Translations under genes and position numbers: made by a program | The notes under the pieces: generated by a model | Seen by the model: only the letters and a program-made list of their open reading frames with translations | The model's database searches: none | Told to the model about the DNA's origin: nothing | Shown here: positions 54,101 to 63,100 of the stretch, piece after piece | How the letters are laid out: every line of letters begins with the position of its first letter | Numbering within the stretch: the stretch's first letter is position 1 | From: Rhizodiscina lignyota | Lineage: Eukaryota > Ascomycota > Dothideomycetes > Aulographales > Rhizodiscinaceae | DNA: 64,000 nt | Reading direction: 5' to 3' | Assembly (NCBI GenBank): GCA_010015805.1 | Contig: ML978123.1 | Location: forward strand, 3,162,001 to 3,226,000

Positions 54101-57100
54101 GCTAGGCGACTCGCTGAAGCTGCTGCGGCGTCTGTTGCTAGTGTCATGGCCGCATCTGCACTCAATCGAGATACATCTAAGCCTGCTCCAGGGCGTGAGT
54201 ATGATGTCTCCGATGTACCACACCATCAGAATGGCTACGATGTTAAGAAGGGCGAAGAGACTCGCGACGCGGCACCCGATGATATTGAGGAGCCGAAGCG
54301 CTCTAAGAAGAAAAAGTCCCGCAGCAATGGTGATATTGAAGCGCAGCTGTATGAGGAGCCCGCATCGTACTACGAGCCATCCGAGTCAACATCCAGCAGA
54401 GTTCGTGAGGATGATCACTACGAGGACGAGGACAAGGAACGTAAATCAAAGTCAAGGCGCAGCAAAGACCGCGAAGCCGACGACTCGCCAGCGAGATATG
54501 CGGAATCTGTCAGATCTAATGACGTCGATGATCGGAAAAGAAGCAAACGTCGTTCTTCACGAAAGGATAGCGAATTCTATGATGACGATGTAAAGTCGTC
54601 TCGCAGAGCCCCAGCATCCGAGCCGGGCGATTATTACGATGATGAAGATAGGAAAAAGTCCCGTCGGAAGTCAAAGCGCGACGACGATCTTGATTCAGTA
54701 GCATCGGCCCCGGTAAGATTCTATGATGATGATCGTGACAAGGATCGTTCTTCTAAGAAGGACAAGAAAGGCGGTCTTTTGGCAAGCATCCTCGGTAGCA
54801 GTGCAAAGCGAGATGCAGACGAACGATCAGAGACAAGCAAAACGAGTACTAAATCTCAACGCTCAAGCAAGTATGATGAGGAGGACAACGAGAGACGCAG
54901 GAAAAAGAAATCAAAGTCAAGGAGCTATTCGCCTGACGAGCCTGAGGAACCACCGTCGAAAGTTGTAGAAACATCATCGAGTCGCAAAGAGAAGCGAAGA
55001 AGCAAGGACAAGCGAGACACCGCGGATGACGAGTCTTTTTTAGGGGATCGGGCAGAGGATAACGAGATGGCGCCTCTGCCCTCCACCGTGGTTGCGGCGG
55101 ATGCAGCAAGTGCTGTTGAAGAAGCGGCCAGGGAAAAGACGCCATCGGGTGATGAGCGAGAGGCATTGTCAGAGCATGACGGTGCGAGAAAGATGCCCGA
55201 ATTGGGAAGCGCGACTTGGCGAGAAGATGTGGAACAACTTGCGAATCTATCAGCACTTCCGGACTCTCGACCGACTTCTCCCATTGAAGTTGGTAGTGCA
55301 GAGGACCTACCGAGGTTGCCTGATAGCATGCCACCTTCTCCCACACCATCTGAGAAGGCATTCGAAGCTGGTGCGCTTGCTGATTTGCAGAAGAGCTTGG
55401 CAGAATCACGATCGGAGGCAGCCCGAAGATCTGCTGCACCAACACCACCAAGACCAGCACCTTTGGTTACATCGAGAACTTACTCGCCGACTGCAATTCC
55501 TGTTCGCTTCAAGCCACTTCCACCGTCTCCGGCCGCAAGCCGATCGAGATCAGTGGAGCCAGATGCACAACGCCTCTGGAATGTGGACCCTTTCGACACG
55601 ACAGAATCTGTTCGCTCTTCACCACGTCATGCGAAGAGTGTTTCCGTCGAGAGCCCAGTGTCTGCTTCGTTCCGGACGAATACCCAAGAGATGCGGCCGC
55701 TGTATCTTGTTGAGCGCAACCGCTATCGACGGAGCTGGAGCGGACCTGATGCATCTACGCCGCCTGCACGTGGACTGGCTGTTCAAGAACTTGAAACGCT
55801 GCCAAGTCTTCCTAGTAGTAGAGCGAGTAGCGTACTGGGAGGTGAAGAAGCGATCCAGAAGGAAATCTCAACACCTGGTTGGGAAGAGGTACTTGAAGAT
55901 GAGAGACGCGAGGAAGAAGGCTTAGCTGGATTCGCGACTCACTATGAAAGGGACGACGAGTATCTCGACTCGGAGCAGGCGACGCCGAAAGCTACAGTAT
56001 TCCCTCCAAGGCCATTTGATGTAGTTGAGCCGAAGGTTGAGCCCGTTGCTCAGGACGTGACACCCTTGATGGTTGAGAGGGCGACCACCGAGCAGGAGCG
56101 TATAGTTTCAGCTCTGCACGACAAACCGTTCAGTATAGAGGACCAAAAGAGCGTTCCAACGCCTCAGGAGCAGGATGACGTGGGATTTGAAGAACCTGTC
56201 TTTGGCACCCCTCAAGAGGTCGTCGACTCGGAATCTGAAGTACTGGACTACTCCACACCCCCACAAGAGTTCGATGTGCCGAACTCTGACGAACTTGACT
56301 ATGTCAGGCCAGAAGAGGTTCATGTTCCGACGTCCGAAAAGGTTGATATCCCGAAGCACGAAGAGCTGGGAGCGCAAAAGCTGGAAGAGCTTGAGGAGTC
56401 AACGCTGGAAGAGCCTGACGTCCAGAAGCCGGAAGATCTTGTCCTTCACAAATCCGAAGAGCTTGAAGACTTGGCGCTGAAAGAAGTTGTCATAGAGAAG
56501 CCCGAAGTGCTCGACGTTCAGAAACCCGAAGAGCTTGACCGCTCTTTTTCTCGAGAGCTTGATGCGCTGAAGTCTGACGTCCCGAAGCCCGAAGATTTGG
56601 ACGTTCAGAAGCCTGAAGAGCTTGATGTGCAGTGGCCCGACGTTCGAAAAGCCGAAGGCCTCGAGGCCCATAAGCCCGAAGAAATTGAGAGGCAAACCCT
56701 CGATGAGCATCAGACCATTCCGCTTTTACCCATAACCTTGCAAGATGAGGACTCTGCAATCATTCCTGAGGGTGGCCGGCCCGAGTTGACACGCGATGTC
56801 TCTCCAGGATCTCAGAGCCCAGTTCTTGCTGCTGAGAGTCCCAAGTTCTCTGCAGTTGATGACAAGACAGAGCTGGCCGAACCTGAACCCTCATATCCAG
56901 GATTACCGCTGAGTAGGCCGGAGTCGCCGTACGAAAGGCCTCCGTCACACCCTGCGTTCGATGTTGACGCCGGACACGATCGCCAGCTTCCTGATGAAAG
57001 TGTACGGTTGACGAGACCGCTGGACGAGGTTGAACTGAGGGATGCATATCCCACACTTCCTCAGAGTAGACCAGATTCTCCATACGAGGAGCCGGAACCA

Positions 57101-60100
57101 TCATCCAGCAATTTCAAGAATATTGCGGCTGCAGCACTCGCAGGAGGTACTGCTGCGTACTTGGGACATGAGGTACTTTCGACTCGCGATCGATCCGAAC
57201 CTGACATCTCTGTGCATGTCAAGGAAATGGCAGCACCTGCACTCGAGAGAATCCCGTCAATTACGCCCCAGCCAGCTGCTGAACCTGACAAGGACGTAGG
57301 TGAACCATTGACTGTAATCGAAGCCCCATCTGAACAGCCTGAGCACGGGGTGGTTGAGGACCATCAAGTAATTGAAGCACCGATCGAACAAGCTAAACAG
57401 TCGAATATCAGAGAAGTGGCGGAACCCGCTCTTGAGGGAGTTCCTCCGATCACATCCAAGAATGATACTGAGTCTGCCGCTGACAAGGGTGAATCATTGA
57501 CTTCCATCGAAATCCCAACTCAATTTCCTGACCAGCAAGTGGTCGAAGATAAATCAGTGATGGAAGAGCCGACCGAGCAAACTGAACAACTGGTGCCGGC
57601 AATCGAAGCTCCCATTGAGCATCCCGAGCAACATGTGGTCGAAGATAGATCAGTGACCGAAGAGCCTATCGGACAGACTGAGCAATTAGTACCTGACGAT
57701 GCCGGCGAGCCTACGGCTACTGCGGTCGAAGCTACGGCCGAAACCGAATTCCCCGATCAGCTCTCTCGCCGCGACTCAACAAGAGGCAAGAAAAAGAAGA
57801 CCAAAGGGAAAAAGAAGAGCGGCGCTGCCACACCTGTGGTCGAAGAGACTGTTAAGGAAGAGCCGTCCATAGCTACTGAGCTACAAGAGGGTGTCGACAA
57901 TATGCCAGAGCCACCAGAGCCTATTGCGGGACCTGTGTCTTCAACTTTTGATATTGAGGCTCAAACATTCGTGCCTACAGACGGTGATATCGAGGTTCAA
58001 GAAGAGGAACTGGCTCGCGATGATTCGGAAAAGCAAGAGTTCGAGCTATCCGAGCAGACCACAGAGCCAACACCGCCGTCACTTCTCACCAGGACAAAAT
58101 CGAAAGGCAAGGGAGCGAAGAAGGGAAAGAAAGGCAAATCACTTATCCCTGAAGAACCCGCTGCTAGCGAATCAGTTAGCGAGGGCGATAGTGCACAGCG
58201 CGAACTTACACAAGAAGCCGAAGCAGAGCCACCATTTGTAACATCTTCGAAGAAGTCAAAGAAGGGCAAAGGCAGAAAGGGCAAGCAACAAGATGACTGG
58301 ATCGAAGAACAGCCTGTTGCCGAACCTGTACCTGAGATTGTCGTTGATCGGGCCATATCGGACGAACCATCGCAACCGATGAGCGAATCTGCTGAGCTCG
58401 GGTCTATCACTCCAGGAAAGAAAGGCAAGAAGGGCAAAGGCAAGGGAAAGAAGGGCAAGAAGCAGGACGATTCTTGGGAAGACGAAGCGACCGAGGAGCC
58501 CACTACCGAAGCTGCAGCCGCCACTGTGTATCCGGAGCAACTGCATGAGCGGTCTGGTATCAGCGAAGAAGAAACAGTCCAAGATCGCACTGCAGAAACT
58601 CCAGTCGTCACCGTAGATCCATCGGAGCAGCAAAATGAGCCAACTGATATCAAAGATGAGGACATAGTCCAAGAGCGCAGTACGGGAACTCCAGTCGCTG
58701 TTGTATACCCGCCGGAGCAGCAAGATGAGCTTGCCAGCATCAGGGAGGAGTATCACAGGGAATTTGAGCATCCCAACGGCGGACCTTCAGATCAACCAAC
58801 GCCGGTCGTGGAACACGAAGACCCGTTTCTCACAACGCCAATCCTTGAGATGCAGTCTTTTGAAGTCCCTCTTGCCGGACCTGCTGTGGAAAAGGCTGAT
58901 CCGTTCGATGCACAGCAGCTACCAGAACAACGCGAGCTTGATGTACCTACGCCTCGTCCAATCCTACAGCATGCGATCACCTCACCAGTACCTTTCACTG
59001 AACCATTGCTGGAAGAAGAGGAACCACCTTTTGTTGATGCTGTAGACCAATTTCAAGAGCCGGAGCACATCGCAGAGCCTCTCGAAGAGTCAATTATCGA
59101 AGATGGCCAGCAGAAAGGCTTCATTCTACCTGAATCAGTTCCATTACCGGAAGATGAGATGGAGCTTGCTGAATTGGAGGAGCAAATCTTCGAACTGGAT
59201 CACCAACTGCATGGCGAGAGAGAAGAAACACCCGCTGCAGTGCCAATTCCCGAAACAAAAGCGTTGATGGAGTTCGACGAAGGAGGGCGAGATCTTCACC
59301 CTGGATCTGTCGTGCCGCATAGCATTGAGAATGCAGAACGGGCAGCACCGTTTGTTGCAGACACATCAATTGATTCAGTACCGGAAGTTCCTCAAGACGA
59401 ATTTGCCATGCACGAGCCACAGGTTCCTCAAACCGACGAATCTGAATACCAAAATATTGCGCAAACAGCAGGAGGAGAGACAATCGACATTCAGCAGCTC
59501 CATCAAGAGCCCATACAACGAACTCCAACGCCAGTGCGAGATTCATTGAAGGAGATGCTCATGCGTGTCGCATCTGAACATCAACCTGAGTCTGAGGCAT
59601 TATTTGATCGACCCACAATGCCGGAACTTGCCGGCCAATCAGGCCGCGATGCTGACGTGTCAGAGGTCCCACTCGGTGAAGAAGTCGTCCCATATGAGAG
59701 CGAAATTGTTCCCCGGGCTGCCTCAGAGGACACTTCGCTCCCACTGGCCGTTGACAAGGACGTCAACGTCGCCGAGGAGTCGAGTATCCGAGAGCCTGAA
59801 CAAGAGGTCCAAGCTGCAGAGTCGATATATGATATGCCTACTGAACACTTTGATACTCACCGCTCAGGAGCTGAGGATGAGTTGATGCGCCCGTCGGAAC
59901 GCTACGACAATATTCAAGAGGCGCCTCTTGAGCACCGATCATCTTCGCCAGTTGGAGAACATTTGCACGTGGAGACGGTCTCTCTTCCGCATACGCTGGA
60001 TCACGACTTGTCCAAACCTATTGAAGAACCTCAACAGCTGCCTGCATCTCGCGATACCGCTCAACACGACAGACTGCATGACGCCGAGAATGTCGAGCGA

Positions 60101-63100
60101 CCTGCAATTGAAAGTCATGTTGATGAAATCGCGATCTCCAATTCCCCCACGGCCGAGGGAGATCATGTTAAGCAAGGGTCAATCGACGAGCTGCAGCATG
60201 CACACGAGTCGAGAGAAATTCCAATACCTGGCTCATTCGGCGAAGATTTCCCACAGGCCGAAGGTCAGCCGACAGCGCGCGAATTGGAGATCGCCCAAGA
60301 ACTCGAAGCGGAGGAAGAAATTCCACCCGTCGAAGAGGAGTTGCAGCCTGTGTATCACTCTGAAGGAGTTGTTCTACCGCGATCTTTAGAGGAAGACGAT
60401 CAGCAAATCGAAAGTCAACCGACAGAACGCGAATTAGAGATCGCCCACCAACTTGAAGCGGAAGAGGGTCTTCCTGTCGAACAGGAACTGCAACCTGTGC
60501 AACACGCTCAAGAGACTGCGATTTCCGAGTCCCTGGGCGGAGATGGTCAGCAATTCGAAAGTAAGCCTGCAAAACCTCAATTGGAGATTGCCTCAGAACT
60601 TGGCGGCAGAGAAGAGATCCCGCATATCGAAGAGAAAGTGCAACCTGCGCACCAGCTTGAAGAAATCACCGTTCCCAGCACTTCTGAAGAGGATAAGCAA
60701 CAGTTTGAAAGCCAACCAACTGGACGTGAACTGGAACTTGCGCGAGATGTTGAGGCTGAAGATGATGTTCCTCATGGCGAAGGTAGCATCCCTGCTGTTG
60801 TCCCAGTTGCAGGTGGTGTGCAGCCTGCCGAAGAAATTCAACTCGAAGAACAACCCCGTCTGGAGGGTCAACCAGAGGAGCGCGAGCTGGACCTTCCCCG
60901 TGACATAGAGGCCGAAGACAAAATTCCTCGTGACGAAGAAGTTCAGCATGCTACAGATATCGCAGCTTTCCACGATACTCGACCCTCCGACGATATTCAG
61001 CCTTCAGAAGAAGTCCAAGCTGGGGAGGTCCAACTCGGAGCCGCTCAGCCTGAGGAAATTCCATTTGAACCTGAAAGCCAACCGGCAGAACACGAACTGC
61101 AGCTTGCAAAGGATATCCCAGCCGAAGAAGAATCCCTCCGTGATGAAATGATTGAGTCTGCTACGGATATCCCACATATCCAGACTTCCCAGGGAGCTAA
61201 TCTCGACGACAGCAAACATGCTCAGCACAGTGCTGTTCCATCTGAAGAAGCTGAAGCTGAAGCACCTCGGCCTGAAGGAACTCAACCGGCGTTGAAAATT
61301 TTGCCAAAAGATGATGAACTAGAGCTTGCCCGAGATATCCGGCCAGCTGCAAATATCGAACCCTCCCGAGATATTCAGAAGCCCGAAGAAATCCAGGACC
61401 ACGCAATTCCACCTCAAATGCTTCCCGAAGAGGCCGAACCGGAGAGATCTCAACTCGATGAACCTCAGCAGGAATCTCTCCATGCCTATGAACATTCATT
61501 CCAAGAACCTCAAACAGAGTTTGAAAGCCAGCCAGTAGAGCGCGAATTGGAGCTTGCAGATGACATCAGAACCAAAGATGAAATCCTTCGTGACGACATC
61601 CAATCTGCTGCAGATATCCATGCTCCCGAGGATATTCAACCTTCCGAGGAAGTCCAAGCTGATGATGAATCTTGGTCGCGTCCTGGAAAGAAGGGTAAAA
61701 AGGGCAAGAAAGGCAAACGGGGATCTTTGACTGCCAGTGCATCCGTTGGTGCTGCTACTGCTGCTGCCGCCGGAGCGCTTCTACTGGATGAGAATGCTGG
61801 AAATGATGCGCAAGATGCACCAAAGAACTTGGACGAAGAGGCCAATGTCGAGCCGCTCGCACGAACAGCAACAGAATCGTCGCTCCAGGAGCCAGCACCC
61901 GAAGCTACAACCCAATTGCTGCAGGAAGCTGAGGCGGACAACGAATGGACATCTTCGACTGGAAAGAAAGGAAAGAAGGGTAAGAAAGGCAAAAAAGGGA
62001 AGCAGTCTCGTTCTGTATCAACAAGCGGGACTACCACACCTGCAGCAGAATCTGAAAGCTTGCAACACATGGACATTCCACCAGTTCCGCACATTCCTAC
62101 CGATATCGATGCCCTCCAAGAGCGCGGTATCACGTCCGAGCCTGAAATCCCACAGGAGCCGGAGACTTTGCAGGAACCAGAAGTTTCGCGAGAGCCGGAA
62201 ATAGTTCAAGAGCCTGAGGCCTTGCCAGAGTCTGAAATCTCACAGGAGCCAGAAGTCTTAAAAGAGCCAGAAGTTTCGCATGAACCAGAGGCGATGCAGG
62301 AACCGGAAGTCTCGCCCGAGCCAGTAGTCTTGCAGGAACCGGAGATTTCACAGGAGTTAGATGTTCCGCAGGAGCCTGAAGTCCTGCAAGAGCCAGAAAG
62401 TTCGCAGGAGCGAGACATCGTACCTGAATCGGAGCTTGCTATCGAGGATGGTCTGGCGCAAGGTAGAGAACTTCCCTCTGAGCCTGGACCGAGTGCCGAG
62501 GTCGAAAAGTCTCTCGAGGAAACGCAAGAGGCAGGAGAAGGCGAGTTTGCCTTGCCGACCAAGACCAAGAAATCAAAGAAGGAGAGGCGAAAGGAGAAGA
62601 AAGGGAAGCCTGCTCTTCCAGAAGAATCCTCGATTGACACGAGCTCTGAGCATATCGCCGTGGGCGAGAGTGCCAGTCGATCAACGCAAGACCTTTTGGA
62701 GCCAGTCCAGCCAGAAGCACCAAGTGAGAATGTCGAGACAGTCCAACAAGACCCAGAAGCAGCTGTGGAGGAAGAGTGGTCTTTGCCAGCCAAGAAAGGC
62801 AAGAAAGAAAAGCGCAAAGACAAGAAGAAGAAGGGCAAGACTGCCGCTGCAGATGACGATGTCTCCCAAGCACTGGTTGCCGCTGATACCGATACTATTG
62901 GTGCTGAGACAATGGATGTGGATGATATCGTGCAGCAGACTGAGCATCCTACGACTGCCGCAGGTGCATTATTCGAAGAAGAACCAGTCGCAGACATTCC
63001 TTCCGATGATCCAGCATTCCACCAACCTTCAGAAGTCCCTCAGGCTCTCGATCAACTGGAGCGGTTGTCTTCAAGGGAAATTGTGGATGAGCCATCTGGT

